Position numbers and translations under genes: made by a program. Positions 12,423-25,670 of a stretch of 64,000 bases of DNA are shown here, piece by piece. This stretch comes from Nepenthes gracilis (Eukaryota; Streptophyta; Magnoliopsida; Caryophyllales; Nepenthaceae), in assembly GCA_033239525.1 (NCBI GenBank), contig BSYO01000003.1, forward strand, positions 620,001 through 684,000, given 5' to 3'. Position 1 is the stretch's first letter; every line of letters begins with the position of its first letter. The notes under the pieces are model-generated. The model made no database searches. It saw only the letters and a list, made by a program, of their open reading frames with translations, and was not told where the DNA came from.

Positions 12423-13196
12423 TGTTGGGGTCACTCCCGAGTGGATTTTGTCCGCGGACTCCATTGGAATAAAGAGGACTTTGTTTGAATGTCCGAGAGG
12501 ACTTGGACGAGACTCCATCCACGCGTGCGTTGACTTATTCTCTCATTAATGACCAAAGAATAAATGCAGTGTATTATGCACCCACAACTTCAAGACGTTG
12601 GGTTCAAAATCTGACACATTTACTGGGCGCTAAAGGTCGTGGGTAGCCTCCTAGGATAAAGAATATATATATTTTATTTACATGTATATATAGGTGTCTT
12701 GAGATCATTTATGTGTTGTGTAGGAGGTTGGTGAGTTGTGGTGTGTGCCTTTGTGAGTAAACCACTTTGTGAGATTTGTGAGAGAAACACTTTAGAGAGA
12801 GAAAAAGAGATTGTTTTCTTTAGTTGGAGCTTGTGTAGACTTGTAAACAACTTTATAAAAATTCTTTCGTGGTTTTTCCCTTGCCTAAAGAAGGTTTTAC
12901 GTTAAATCGTGTGTTCCCTCTCTCATATTTCTCTCTACCTCCCCGAACGAGAGCTTTGCTCTCCGTTTCTGTCCGGCGTTTTGTCTCGGCCTTCGTTTTG
13001 CTCCAAAAATCGAGAGAGTTGGTTGTTTGCGGTGACCTTTGCTTGTTATCAAAATGGAGTTTGGCTGACAAGATGGTTTTGTTTAACGGTTCAAACTTTG
13101 ACATCCGGCAGAGCAAAATGTCCGAAGCCCAGTCTATGCACGATCGATCTTCTCTACCTAAAACGGGGACGAGGTCTCGGGCGCTGGAGCACAAAG
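12423..13196 (+). mobile_element. Copia LTR and gag-start stub
   Basis: Begins TGTTGGGGTCACTCCC, a Copia-type LTR start resembling the LTRs at 39831 and 42220. Near 12870-12905 it has the stretch resembling other Copia LTR ends (GTGGTTTTTCCCTTG ... AAGAAGGTTTTACG). From about 13069 a frame reads ADKMVLFNGSNFDI, matching the N-terminus of Copia gag proteins (K-F-x-G-x-N-F pattern). The element is cut off at 13196, where repeat copy 2 starts. No standard primer-binding site is visible. Probably a truncated insertion; whether it joined the two repeat copies is unclear. Confidence 0.6.
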
Positions 13197-15354
13197 AACA
13201 AGAAAATAATCACGTGTACAACTAGTTTCGTAGAGACAAATGAAAACTCTCCTTTCTCTCTTATATTTGATGCGTCCATATTTAAAGGACGGATTCTTCC
13301 TCTCACCATGGTGCTCGCTCAAATATTTTGCTCGGAAAATGTGATGAAAAACAACAACCTCCGAGCTTGAAGGACACGAGGAAGTACACACATACGGCCC
13401 AACGAGGTCCTTGTCACTAATCGAGGAAGAAGCGAGGACGTGGCCCAAAGTTTGAAGACAAAGGGCGAGTAATTTCAAGACTGCCACACCATGGCTCGAA
13501 CGCCCATTGGTAAAAGAGACGAGACGAGGAAGAGTCCTCTGGCCTCTCACACCCCTTGCGGAGTCTTGAAGCTCTTAGCGCCTTTATAACTCGGGCGCTT
13601 CACCCACGTTTTAAATCTCCATCTACTCTGCGTAGAGTACCGAATGATATTGGGTGAAATGATTTGTACGAACATTTTCGATCGATTTACCGGGGGTTTT
13701 GAGTTCGCGACGGCAGATCAAACGCATGCCATGGTCATCGCGTAAGATGACGCCTTTATATTTTGAAAGCTCAGCTTGGGTTTAGCCGAGAATGCCACGG
13801 TGGAGCCGGAGTCCTCGGATCTTGGCACAAAGAGTCAACATGAGTGAGCGCTCACCAGAAGGACCCCATCCCCGAGGTGGATGGAGACATGCCTAGGACT
13901 CTACTCAGAAACAAAGACGAGTCCCTCGAGACGAATCTCAAAGAAGTCCGAGATCTGAGCTCCCCGTTGCAGTGTGGCCTCTCTCTCCTTTGAGGCCTGG
14001 AGGTGCACAGCATTTTGTTCTTACTCCACCGCCAACCTCCCGCAAGGACCGGATCGGGTCATCCTCTTGTAGTCATTCTTATACAAGCAATCCTTTCACA
14101 ATCAAGACTTCCACTAAAGAAAATGTTCCGAGAGGATGAGGAAAAAATGGCCCGAGGCAAAGATTTTGCCCCAAACCTAGCACTATTACACGATTTGGAC
14201 TGAAAGAACCAACAAGACAATTTCAGCCATAAAGGGCTGTAATCCATCCGAGAGATTAAAGGACTAAACCGGGAGCCAAAGAGTGAGGAAGAATCCCAGC
14301 ATACAAAGACAATGAAGCCGGTTCGATCTCGTGATTTGTCTTGAGAACGAGACCAAATCAATCAATTTGTCTTACAGACAGCTTCGAGATTAAATTCATC
14401 TATACCGATAAATCCCAAGGCGCAACCAGATCGCGAGTACGGCGCAAATTTCAGCGATACCTGGCCACCGTACCAACCTCCAGTTGATCAACCACTTGCT
14501 TTCCGACCAATGAACTTTCCCAACCGATCGGAGAACCAATTTGCTCTCTCTAGCAAATTGGCCACACTAGAAAATTCTACTCCCGAATTTCTCCTCAAAG
14601 TTCGAGGCCTTTCTTGCAAAAGTCGCCGGATCTTTTATCGGTAAAATTCTCGGTCCTTCTATTGTAGCCAATTTGCAATACTCCGCACAAATCGAAGTCA
14701 AAGGAAAACTTGTTTGTGTCACAGATGATAATCTATGTTTGTTGAACATTCAAAAGCCTTTGTGATTAAACCCAATATACTCTTGTTAAATGACAAGTGA
14801 CACTTGCACTTTTTAGAAAGTTGATTACAGATCCGAATCTCTAAAGGATATTTGATATTATATAGACCCAATTTGATAAAACATCCACGGAATAGAGGTT
14901 TTAGCTCGAGTAACTATACCAAACGTGACACTACTTATCAACAAAAACACTGAATAAGAGGCACTCAACATATATATTATGCGGTACTGGCATAATTGAT
15001 TTTAATAAGGTAAAAACATTATTGGTATAAAGAATTGACAAATTAAATTTGCTTCTCTCTGTATGTCCTAGCTAAAATTGTATCATGTTTGAAAGATGGT
15101 GAGCAAACTGTGCTATCAAACTAAAGCGAAGCTTGTTGTGAAAATCTCTAATTAGGTGACCCCTCGATAGGGATAAATACAAACATTATCATAGGATCAT
15201 AAAGATTAATTTTTTTAATATAAATTTATTAGATATGATAGATCTATTAACATGCAGTAAATATAATTACTCGATAAGTTAATAAATTTTAAATCTAAGA
15301 GCATCTGAGTGGACACAATAATAAACCACCGAGCTACTCAGATACCAAATTATT
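13197..15354. repeat. Long direct repeat, copy 2 (about 2.16 kb)
   Basis: Second copy of the repeat at 10811-12421. Relative to copy 1 it holds many extra segments of a few to about 60 bases, often at the same site as a short different sequence in copy 1, while the right-hand 400 bp are almost unchanged (one replaced patch near 15124-15140). No intact ORF supports a gene. It may be a transposon body or a segmental duplication; the patchy difference could also reflect consensus error in one copy. Confidence 0.88.
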
Positions 15355-17486
15355 AAGCTTACAAGTTATTGAGTGGCTGGTTGATCAAGTGACCCCTATA
15401 ATCGAGCAAACAAATCACAAAGTTGTCAGGATGTCAAACTACCTAGGGTTCAAGCCTCATTTCAGAGCAACACTCACTTAATAAGTAAGGTCATACTCAA
15501 TCATCTTGTAATAGCACCTCCCAAATAATTCAAACCAAAGCGATGGAACAACCATATCCATTTATAAGAGTCAAAGCAGTCACTATTAGTGGAGGCACCA
15601 TGACCAAGTTTTTTAAAAGACTATGCAAAGCACATATTTATAAACACATAATTACTTCTGAATATAATAACTCATCAAAATAAACACACCAAACAACTTT
15701 CTTAGTGGTTAATTAACAAGTTCCAAGGTTGGACAATTAGCTTATAAAATATAAACTCTCTTAACACAAAAATGGTCAAATAAGAATATTTATATCTCCT
15801 ACAATCTCTCGATTCTTGAAAGATTTCAAAATTGTTATTCAAGTATAAGTCTCGCAATATTCAAGCCTATATCTCTAAAAAATTAGGGCATGTCTTACAG
15901 ATAAGTTTCTCCATATAAAAAATCTTGGCATAGGACATTGTCCACCAAAACCTTATCATCTATGGCAACTTTGTTGCTATCTAATTTGACTAGAATTTGA
16001 CTAGCCAAATTGTTGTTGGATAAATCGGAGATTGAATCTCGTACATTTGAACTTTTTATTTTTTATTTACTATGTGCAAATTTCTGATGATAAGATCTAA
16101 TAGTTTATTGAGAAATTTCTCAAATCGAATCCAGATTCATAGTATATTTTATGACCATATTAGGATATATCAACAATTCATTTCTTTTGTTTATCAATAT
16201 TATTATATATTTCTTTTAAAATATAATATATAGGACTCCAAAATATTTAAGGAGAATGCCAAATGAGCCAATTATGATCAAACCCACAATATATCAAGAC
16301 TTAAAAGCAAAAATCCAAAGAATACCAAAAGATGTGAAAAGAAATTAAAATACAAAACAAAAAAAAGACAGTCAAAATCACTACCAATCACATTTGAGAA
16401 GCTAAGATTACTAGAGGTTTTGACATTGATGAGGCCATGAAAAACCTCCATGCAAAGGACAAAAAGGTATTGAGACATAGAGTTACCTTGGTGGAGCCTC
16501 CTCCCAACTTTAAAGAAGTTTGAAGATTCTTTATTAATGAAGATAGAGAATATCAGAGAAGTGATTCATTTTTAATCCAACCAATAAAAAGATTGGGAAG
16601 CCCATCCACTACAACAAATCAATCACAAAGTCGCATTACAGTAAGTCAAAATCTTTTATGATATTAATTTTTAATTTATGTTTGTTAAGGTTTTAATTCA
16701 AGTGATATTTTTGGAGTAATTCTTATACAAGAATGATATTATCACTAATATGTTGGTCTTTCACAAATGCTATTTGGCAAGGATTGACGAGTGTTGGGAC
16801 AGACAAGTTAAGTCAATTGGCGATGATTTTAACAATGATTTTATGAATTACACTAATGCATACTAATTATTTTATTTTATTTTATTTAATATTATCTTAT
16901 ATTTTATTTAATTTATATAATTAAATTATATATTTTTGTTGTACAAGTTTTAACCTTTAATAAAGAATTTCTGAATAAAAGTAAATAAACAAATCCAATG
17001 GTGTCATTATTGTATCAATCCAATAAGCCAATTGGAAAAACACAAAAAAGAAGATTACAGTCAATTCTTCTATAAATTTAGGATGGCAAAAAATAAAATA
17101 TGTACATATTTATTTATTTATTTAAATAAAATATATATATTAGAAAATAAATATAAAAAAAATAAAGAAAGAGCCGGTGCCACTCCTCCTCCATAAAAGG
17201 AGAGGCGAGATGAAGGCGGCAGCCGGAGGGTTCCATGTCGAGCCGGAGAGAGAGAGAGACAAGAGGGACCACTGAGCGGAGAGAGAGAGAGAAGAGAGAG
17301 AGAGAGAAAAAATTCAAAAAATGTTAGTGTTCCCGTGTTGAAGGTTTTGTTTCTAAGTTTATTTTATATTTTTAAGTTGTTCATTTAACATTAAGTTTAT
17401 TCTTATATTAGCTTGGTTTCTACGACTTCTATATATTTTGCTTTTTATTTACGCTAGTTAGTTTAGATTCAAATTAATATTTAAAT
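15355..17486. other. AT-rich intergenic region with a GA microsatellite
   Basis: No gene is recognised. A purine-rich patch at 17161-17313 contains several (GA)n runs in an otherwise AT-rich segment; the short ORFs across it are low complexity. Confidence 0.65.
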
Positions 17487-18375
17487 TATTGGGTTCAATA
17501 CCGGAGACACTCAACTCAAGAAGCAACGGCCGAGACAATCGACCAAAACTCGAAATAGCCTACGTGGCAATCAATACCCACAGCCAATCAACACCTCCTA
17601 CAACACATTAATGCGGATGCAGGTGACAGACGCAATTCAGAAGAGGTGAGCCAATGAAAGGGAGGTCAACTCTGACAGCCATAGCTCGCACCGCTCTCTG
17701 CGGTTGACCAGCCAACCTCACGCAACAGGCAAACCAAGCGTGGTCATCGACGTATGACGGTCTCCCCACTACTACAAAGCGACAACTAACACCATCGGTC
17801 ACCACCAACAATCAACGGTCGGCGAATCTCCGTATTGAAGATTCTCGCACCCAAAGCTCCACATCAGAGAGCCTATAAAATCCCTCTCCATTTACACGGA
17901 AGAGGGATCCCGAATCTGATTCCAAATCGCTAGTCTAAGCTTGAACATTGAGACGAGCACTATTTGAGTTCCTACTCTCAAACTTACGCTAGCGCAAGCC
18001 TTTCACGGCCTCTCTCAAGCTACCAAAGTGAGCCACCCGTCACGGTACATTTAGAGAGCCAAGCCTTCCCACAAAACGCTCATCGAGTCCCATACTCTTG
18101 CATCCACACACTCCCATAGCACACTCAACGTATTTTCGCGCATCTCTTAGCATGCGCCCCCATTTCTGTTCATTGCGAGAAGTTATTAACTTGAGTGTCG
18201 GAGTATTTTTGGTGGGAGAAATTTCACTGATCTCTGATCTTATGTTTATAGTTTATGTTGTTCAGGTTCTAGGTTAGCAGCGATAAAGACCAAATCCACT
18301 TGTAATCTTGTTCGTACGATAAGGAATCCGAAGGCTTTCTAATCTGTATAATAACCAGGGACTCAAGATGCAACA
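17487..18375 (+). mobile_element. 5' LTR of a Ty3/gypsy (Tat-like) element
   Basis: A GC-richer block of about 889 bp starts TATTGGGTTCAATACCGG and ends GATGCAACA just before a primer-binding site. It has a good TATA box (GCCTATAAAATCCC near 17872) and the motif TTGAGTGTCGGAG at 18191, both like the solo LTR at 9366. The start has TA instead of TG, so the left limit is approximate. No matching right-hand LTR was found, because the element is truncated. Confidence 0.75.
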
Positions 18376-18393
18376 TTGGTGCTGTACGTGGGA
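18376..18393 (+). promoter_or_regulatory. Primer-binding site of the Ty3/gypsy element
   Basis: TTGGTGCTGTACGTGGGA directly follows the LTR end and is a mutated form of the TTGGCGCC.TCTGTGGGA site common in Tat-type elements; the minus-strand element at 59349 has a close relative of it. Confidence 0.75.
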
Positions 18394-18445
18394 ATGCGAC
18401 AAAAAGTCTGACATCTTCCTTCAACACTCACTCCATTATACCAAG

Positions 18446-21400
18446 ATGGCCAACACCAGGGTGCGAGCCGGCGCGCCAGCAAGAGACACAGCCACTCACG
18501 GTGACCACCTCTTGGTGGGTAGCCATGCCGACGAGCAGCCACAGCCTGACGTTAACCAACTGGCTGCCGAAATGGGCGACATGAGGTTGATGTTTCAGAC
18601 CTTTGCAACCGGATGGGCACCCAGTGGATGCGCCTGCTCCTCGGCATCTTAGACGTCATCCTCCAAGCGAGGAAGGCATTGTATTAGAGCTCCCAGGGGC
18701 AAATCAAATTGGCCTGACGACGCAGAGGCCCAGGAAACCTTCTGTAGTAGGGCCAAGAGCCGGGACGAGTGGGAGGAGAGCCCAGAGCGACGCAACCCCC
18801 GCAACTCGCACAATAAGAGGAGGCAGACAGCCGCAGACTCGTGCAGTGCATGGCTACCCAGTGCGGGAAGTCGTCACGACCAGCACGCCCAGAAAAATCC
18901 GTGGGGTCACACGAAGCTCCACAACATCATCAACGTGCGGAGAAACGAGTCTGACCTACCGATAAAGGAAAAGGTGAAGGTGATGTAGAACCACTTGTTT
19001 AAGGAGAAGCCCGTACGGTCTTCCGCTAACTTGCGAAGATCACCCTTCCCCATGGACGTCCGGACCTAACCGCTTCCCCGTAAGTTCAAATTGCCAACAC
19101 TGGATGGATACAATGGGAATAAGGATCCAATGGACCACCTCAATTAATTCCACACTCACGTGTCCCCCTATGGGGTAAGCGAGGTCGTGATGTGTCAGTG
19201 TTTTCCTATGACCCTCAGAGGGGACGTGCTACTTTGGTTCCATAGCCTCTCGCCAAATTCTATCCGCTCCTTCAACGAGCTTGCAGACTCCTTCTTAAGC
19301 CAATTCATCTCTAGTCGAAGGTAGGAGAAGCAACCATGGCACTTGATCCACCTCTACCAGAGGTCGAACGAAAGCCTGAGGTGATTCCTCAATAACTTCT
19401 TCACTGAGGCTCGTCAACTCCCCCGAATTCCCCAACTCCCCGAAGAACTAAAGCTCAACGCCTTCATTGCCATGCTGGCCGCGGGAGATTTCTTCAAGCA
19501 CTTGTCACACTAGTTCCCTCAATCCTTCTAGAAAATTGAAGCCATCGCCCGAGCTTATATCTTGGTGAAAAAGGCCAACAAGGCAAAGCATCCAGAACGC
19601 GCCGACCGCCCCCTAGAAGTACCTAAGCCAGCCGTTGGGAAAAAGAAGAACAGCAATAGCAACCGCTTCCAGGAACGCAACAAGCAACCGTAGCCTTCGC
19701 CTGGATCTAGGAAGGAGTACGGACCAACATCCCTAACTCCCTTGAATGATATCCGCGCAAACATCCTGATACAGATTCATGATGAAAAGTTCTTCGAGTG
19801 GCCAAGAGCACCGAAGGGCCCGAGCGGTGGAGACTAGATGAAATATTGTAAGTACCACTGTTGCATGGGACAATGTACGAAGAATTCTCGGACCTTGCAG
19901 TAGGAGATAGAAGACCTGATCCGCCGTGGACACCTCAAACGGTTCGTGAAGGGTTCGAGGTAGGCCCCGTAGCCTCAGAAGGTGAGGCAAGCGAGTCGCC
20001 GAGGAACCGCACGATCATCGACGTGATCAACATTATCTCAATTGGGCTAACCAAGAGCAGCAAGCATGCGCAACTCGAGCAGACTCCCAGCAGCAAGAGA
20101 GCAAGAATAGGGGATAGGAGTGATATCATTAGCTTTAGTAGCAATGATATCGCACATGTAACCTTTCCCCATTCTAATTCCTTTGTTGTATCCACCCTCG
20201 TTTCGAACAATACAGTCGATTACCCGTTGAAACGAGTCTTTGTTGATAATAAAAACTCTTAAAATTTATTGTATCTTAACGCTTTCTTTAAGCTTAGATT
20301 GAGATGAAACCGGATGAAAGCGGCCGATGGCCTTCTGTATGACTTGGATAACGAACATGTACCCATGTAGGGAGAAATCCAACTAGAGATCACGATGAAA
20401 ATTTACTCGCGTACCGCAACGTGAGAGCTAGCGTTCCTTGTCATCAACCTGCCATCCATCTACAATGCCATCCTGGGCAAACCATTCCTCACGTCCTTCG
20501 GGCCCGTTACTTCAATCCCTCATCTAAAGGTAAAGTTTCTAACCCCATATAGCGTAAGACAAGTGCTCGATAATCAGGTGATGGGGCGGACGTCCTACTT
20601 ATCCAAAGTCACCCCAACGATATCGAATCGTATGAATGGAGACTTGGATCTCCGAAACGAAGTCACGCTGCAGCAAGCCTAGTTAGGTAAAGCAACTGAA
20701 ATGGTCCCTCTGGAACCTGTCGGGTCGGAGAAGTGTGTGCACATCATCGACTCTCTCACTATGCCAACCGCGACCCATTCATTAACTTCCTCCAGAAGAA
20801 CTCCGACGTATTTGCGTGGGTCCCTGCCGACATACTCGAGATACCAGCTGGACTAATGCTCCACAAGTTAGACCTCGATCCCGATCATAAATTCGTCAGG
20901 CAAAAGCGTAGAAACCACTCCATTGAAAAACTAGTAACTATAAGAGAGGAAGTGAAGAAACTGCTGGACACCGAATTCATAAGAGAGGTCCAGTATCTGA
21001 ATTGACCATCCAACGTCTTGCTTGTAAATAAAAGTAATGGCAAGTGGTGAATGTGCGTGGATTTCACCGACGTGAACAAAGCCTGTCCTAAAAAAAGCTT
21101 CCCATTCGCTTGGTGGACTTTACGTCCGGGCACAAGTTCCTGAGTTTCATAGACGCCTACTAAGACTACAACAGATCAGGATGGGCCGGGACAATGAGGG
21201 CACACCTCCTTCATGACCGAGCAAGAAATATACTACTACAAGGTCATGCCATTTGACCTCAAGAACATTAGGGCGACCTACCAACGTCTTGTGACGCCAA
21301 ATGTTCAAGGCCCTGATCAAAAAGAACGTGGAAGTGTACGTCAACGACATACTAGTCAATAGTAGAATAGCCGACAATCACGTTCATGATCTAGAGGAAA

Positions 21401-22250
21401 CCTTCCAAGTGCTCCAAACTCACAAGATAAAGCTCAACCCAACCAAGTGTGCAATCGGGATAACTTTCGAAAAGTTCTTAGACTTTATAGTGTCCCAGCG
21501 CGGCATAGAAGCGAACCAGGAAAAACTCTGAGCCATCCTTGATATGAGCCCTCCGCAAACCGTGAAGGAAATTCAAAACTCATAGGACGGCTGGAAGCCC
21601 TATCACGGTTCCTAACAAAGTTCGCGGAGAGGCACGTGCCCTTCTTCAAGGCGCTCATAGGAACGAAAACATTGAGATTCTAGTGGAGGGATGAGTGCAA
21701 AGAAGCATTCCAAGAGCTAAAGGCATAGTACCTAGTTAGCCCACCTCTTCTATGCTCACCATCCGCAGGTGAGGACTTGTATCTCTACCTGGCCACGTCG
21801 GACACAGTGCTCAGCTCAATGCTTGTTAGAGAGCACGAGGGCACACAACGACCAATATACTACATGAGTAGGGAATTGACGGATGTGGAGGCTCGATACC
21901 CGCATGTGGAGAGGATTACGCTAACCCTCATCTACTCAGCGCAAAAGTTGAGGCCTTACCTTCCAAATGCACTGGATCGTCATTCTTACATATCAGCCCT
22001 TGAAGTCAATCCTCCAGAAGCCAAAGACCTCTAGGCAGCTAATTAAGTGGGCTATAGAGTTGGGAGAATTTAACGTGAAATTTCGGCCACGACCAACCTT
22101 TAAGGGTTAAGCACTGACAGACTTCATCGTCAAGGCAGCGACCCCAACTCTAGATGCCCCACGTAGCCCAAAGAACTTGGACGCAACAGACTTCCCCGCG
22201 TAGATCCTGAATGTCAACGGATCGTCTACCGAGACAAAATTGACAAAATT
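18446..22250 (+). pseudogene. Decayed Ty3/gypsy gag-pol (Tat-like)
   Basis: Remains of a retrotransposon polyprotein, broken by many stops and frameshifts. Gag starts at MANTRV (18446); the gag domain is readable at about 19082-19330 (KLPTLDGYNGNKDPMDHLN, LRGDVLLWFHSL, FNELADSFLSQFISSRR). A protease-region remnant is at 20130-20560 (LPSIYNAILGKPFL). Reverse transcriptase runs from about 20880 to 21530 with RT fragments such as MCVDFTDVNKACPKKSFP, YKVMPFDLKN and VYVNDILVNS, where the usual YVDD is YVND. RNase H is at 21777-22034 (LYLYLATSDTVLSSMLVREH, RPIYYMSRELTDVEARYP). The body stops at about 22250, where a duplicated AAAATTGAC patch marks the junction with the next element. Integrase and the 3' LTR are missing. 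It cannot make a working protein. Confidence 0.88.
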
Positions 22251-22299
22251 GAGAAGTACTTCTTTACAAAATTGACAAAATAAAAGGAGGATGAGCTTA

Positions 22300-23950
22300 T
22301 TCGGTTATAGCAAGTAAATAGAACAGTGATAGTATGATATTAAATCTAATGAACTAGCTCATTATGTTGCCCATGTCATCATGGATGAAAAGTGAAGGGC
22401 GAGGAAGTTTTTGTAAGGGTTGAACGGTACCATTTGCAAGCAGCTCATGTCTTTGAGGTTAAGGATATATGGAGAAGGGTTGGATCGAGCTTTCTACTAT
22501 ATAACTAAGAATTAGAGAAGGAAAAATCTTTGAGAAGAAGAGTGCAAGTTGAAGAGGCTAGGGCTTAAGATCAAGATGATCCTATAAAAAATCTAAGTCT
22601 ATTGATAAGGGAAAGATATGAACCGAAATCCAATATATATCAGGCCTACAGTAATTAAAACCTATGTGTCTATATTACAAAAGAATGCATGGAGAAAGGC
22701 CCTACTATAAACAATTGTTAGTGTACTTTAACTGTGGCCATTCTGACCACATGATCAATAACTGTCATTACCCTTTTAAGACAAATGATAAAAAACCAAG
22801 TGTTTCAAGAAAGTGTTTGCGCTGATAGTCCAAGATACGGATGCATTTCCCTAGTAATTGGAAGTAAACTTATAACTTTTGAGAATTTCATACATATTTT
22901 GTTTGATTTTGAGTCTATACACTCTTTTATATCTTCAAAGTTTGTGTTATTTATTATCAACCCCTAGGATTATGGATTCTTTATAAATGGTGTTAGTACT
23001 TATGGGGTCATTTTTACTAACTAATATAGTACATCCAAGGTGTGTAATATAGATAGAATGGGTTAGAATTGACTATAAATATAATTTTATTGGACGTGCA
23101 TGATTTTGATAAAATTTTATGTATAAATTTGTTAACATTTACTGTGTTAATATTGATTGTTTCGAGAGGAGGGTGTATTTTATGATTTTAAATTGTAAAC
23201 CTTTTTTATTTTTAAGAAATAAAATAAAAGTAATCAACCTATATGATTTTGGCATTGCTTGCATGTTATTTGATAAAAAGTGGATGTCAAGCATGCCTAA
23301 CTTAAATTATCACCACTAGAAGTCATAATGTGCTAGCTGAAGAAGTCCTCAAGTGAGACAATTGAGAATGTTTATTTCATAGAATCTGCCTGAGTTACTG
23401 CCAAATAAGGAGATCGAATTCGTGATAGAGATAATGCCAGAAATGATGCTAGTGTGCAAACTTTTGTATAAAATTGTGCTATCAAAATCGAGGAAATTAA
23501 ATAAATAATTACAAGAATTGTTAGAAAATTGTGTTATTGAACTAAATGTGTCATCTTGAGGTGTACCGATATTATTCTTAAGGAGGAAAATTAGGTTTAT
23601 GAGGCTGTGAATAAACTATTAGGAGATTAACTTGATAACCATCAAGAACCACTCGTAGCTAAGGATAAATGAATTATTTGATCAATTATAAATGCTACGA
23701 GTGTTTTTAAAGATTAATATATGATCAGCTCATCATCAATTTATGAGATTTTGGTAATTTCTTGTGGGTTAAATAATACCCCTGCATCATTTATGAGCTT
23801 GAAAAATCTGGTGTTCCAATCTTACCTTGCCAAATTTGTAGTGTCATTTATTAATAATATTTTGATCTATTTAAATAGTTATGACGACCATGATTTACAT
23901 TTAAGGATTGCTCTACATTAGATAGCAAGTTATTTAAATACTTGTGATAG
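22300..23950 (+). pseudogene. Decayed Ty3/gypsy gag-pol fragment (chromovirus-like)
   Basis: A second, more AT-rich and older gypsy remnant of a different lineage. Gag-like residues KSNELAHYVAHVIMDEK lie near 22335-22390, and a degenerate zinc knuckle (FNCGHSDHMINNC) near 22725-22765. A protease-like stretch reads HILFDFESIHSFISSKF (about 22895-22945). RT N-terminal blocks are at 23385-23660 (ELLPNKEIEFVIEIMP, GVPILFLRRKIRFMRL), and further RT blocks at 23721-23921 (LVISCGLNNTPASFMSL, VVSFINNILIYLNSYDDH, a mutated catalytic region). Neither LTR was identified. The order gag-protease-RT on the plus strand agrees with a single element. Confidence 0.75.
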
Positions 23951-24853
23951 CAAGTTATCATCAAAAGCTTAGTGAAAATTTTTTCATAAATTACGATATC
24001 AATGACAACTATTTACCGTTTGTCAGGTTTATCTACTAGAAAAACACTAATCCAAGAACCCTATATGTTTGCTAAAATTCAAAGTTGCACGAACCTCGCG
24101 CCAACTAAGTACCAAAGCCTACGACTTAAGCTACCGTCACACAACCTATCTATGATTAGTCTCTACAACTCTGTATCGTGAATAATTGTCTTTACGGACA
24201 AATTATGGTTAGTCATTAGACATCTGCAGTACGAGCTTCTGTCATGTAGGATCGATGTAAAACACTATGAACTCATAGACTTGTAATGAATAAACAAATC
24301 GAGTTGCCACATTTTTGCTTGAACTTAAATTCTAGCAGATGTTGCGCAGAAGTGCTCACACTAGGCTTCGCACGGGCAAGTATTTGTGCGAAACCTGCCC
24401 TTCCACTTCTAATCAAATACAAGCTTAAAAATTATACCAAAACACATGACATAATAAAATAACAAATTAATATGATATTTAGTGTTATGAAATTTGCCAA
24501 TAATAAAGATAGACACAACAAATATGAAATTGGTCTATAGTTTTAAAAATAAAGAAGATATAAAAGATAATATTTTAATTAAATAATTATATCAAAACAA
24601 ATAAAATATAATATTAGAAGATAGATATTTACTAATATAATTTGAAAATTTTTATCATGAATAGTTTCTTAAATATAATAAAAATTTGTTTGAAATGTCG
24701 TCCATTTCATTAATAAATAAAAGCATTCAATATTTTAGGTAATCTTAAACTCAAAAAAGAATCACGAATTCTAACCATTTGTATGAAAAGTTAAAAATTT
24801 AATATAATAAAAATATGAATAATCAATATATTTTTAGTTACAATAATATATAT
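23951..24853. other. AT-rich stretch without recognisable gene
   Basis: Possible further remains of the preceding element up to about 24420, then AT-rich sequence. No ORF, RNA gene or repeat boundary could be supported. Confidence 0.6.
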
Positions 24854-25640
24854 TGATGGGTCTCGGAACCCAATGCCCAAAACTACAATTACAGGCCAAG
24901 AAGATCACGATGGTAGGTTAAGAGGCTCCGACCCCAACCAACTAGCCCAAATGGCTAAATTGAAGGTGTCAAAGGAGGGAAATGTGACGAAAGAGAGGAA
25001 AGGAGAGGACATTTTGACCCATGTGGGATCGAGGATGGCCACGACGTCCCCATGCCCTCAGGGTAAAAAGCCAAAATGGCCGAGGATGAAGGCGTTTGAA
25101 TGACTTGTAAGAGCATGCTGCCACTGAATTGATCAACGGTGTCGACACGAGTTTGGCATTGCACGGAACTCTGCAGAATCGTCAGCCACTTTCACGGTGG
25201 TGGTGGTGGCCGAGTTTGAAGAGAAAGTCCGATCATCCTCTCTAACGGCACCACATTCCTTATAAATATCTTCTTTGGGCAGCTACTAGGGAGGGATTCA
25301 AAAATTCTAAGACACTTACGAGCCCTCGAGAGAAAAGAAAAGGTGAAAAGCCTCTTAAAGGGCAAAGATGCTAAACCTTTCTTTGGAAGGAAGTAGAAAC
25401 AAATAACTCTAGTTGGTTCTCATTGTACTTCCGTTCACCGTAGGATGCTTCTGACATCCATTATGGTGGTTTTGTTTCTTATACAACGGGTTTTCCACGA
25501 AATTGCAACCACTTTCCAAGTTAACTTCCTTCACTGCACGTACTTTATTCACTTTGTATTGTCCGTTTTTATCCGTTCACAAACGCGTAAAGATCACTCG
25601 TACTTCTATAGACGGACGGCCAAAATACACAGACGCAACA
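24854..25640 (+). mobile_element. Solo LTR with TSD
   Basis: A 787-bp block starting TGATGGGTCTCGG and ending GACGCAACA, flanked by TATAT on both sides (24849-24853 and 25641-25645). It contains a LTR-type TATA box (CCTTATAAATATC near 25258). No primer-binding site or internal domain follows. The TSD lies in AT-rich DNA and so is weaker evidence than usual. No sequence similarity to the other LTRs in the window was seen. Confidence 0.65.
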
Positions 25641-25670
25641 TATATATATATATATATATATGTGTGTGTA
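25641..25670. repeat. (AT)n(GT)n microsatellite
   Basis: An uninterrupted TA run of about 22 bases followed by GTGTGTGT. Confidence 0.95.

Noticed and set aside
12909..13370. 153-codon plus-strand ORF
   Set aside because: Runs across the Copia stub into the direct repeat; an out-of-frame reading of retrotransposon DNA.
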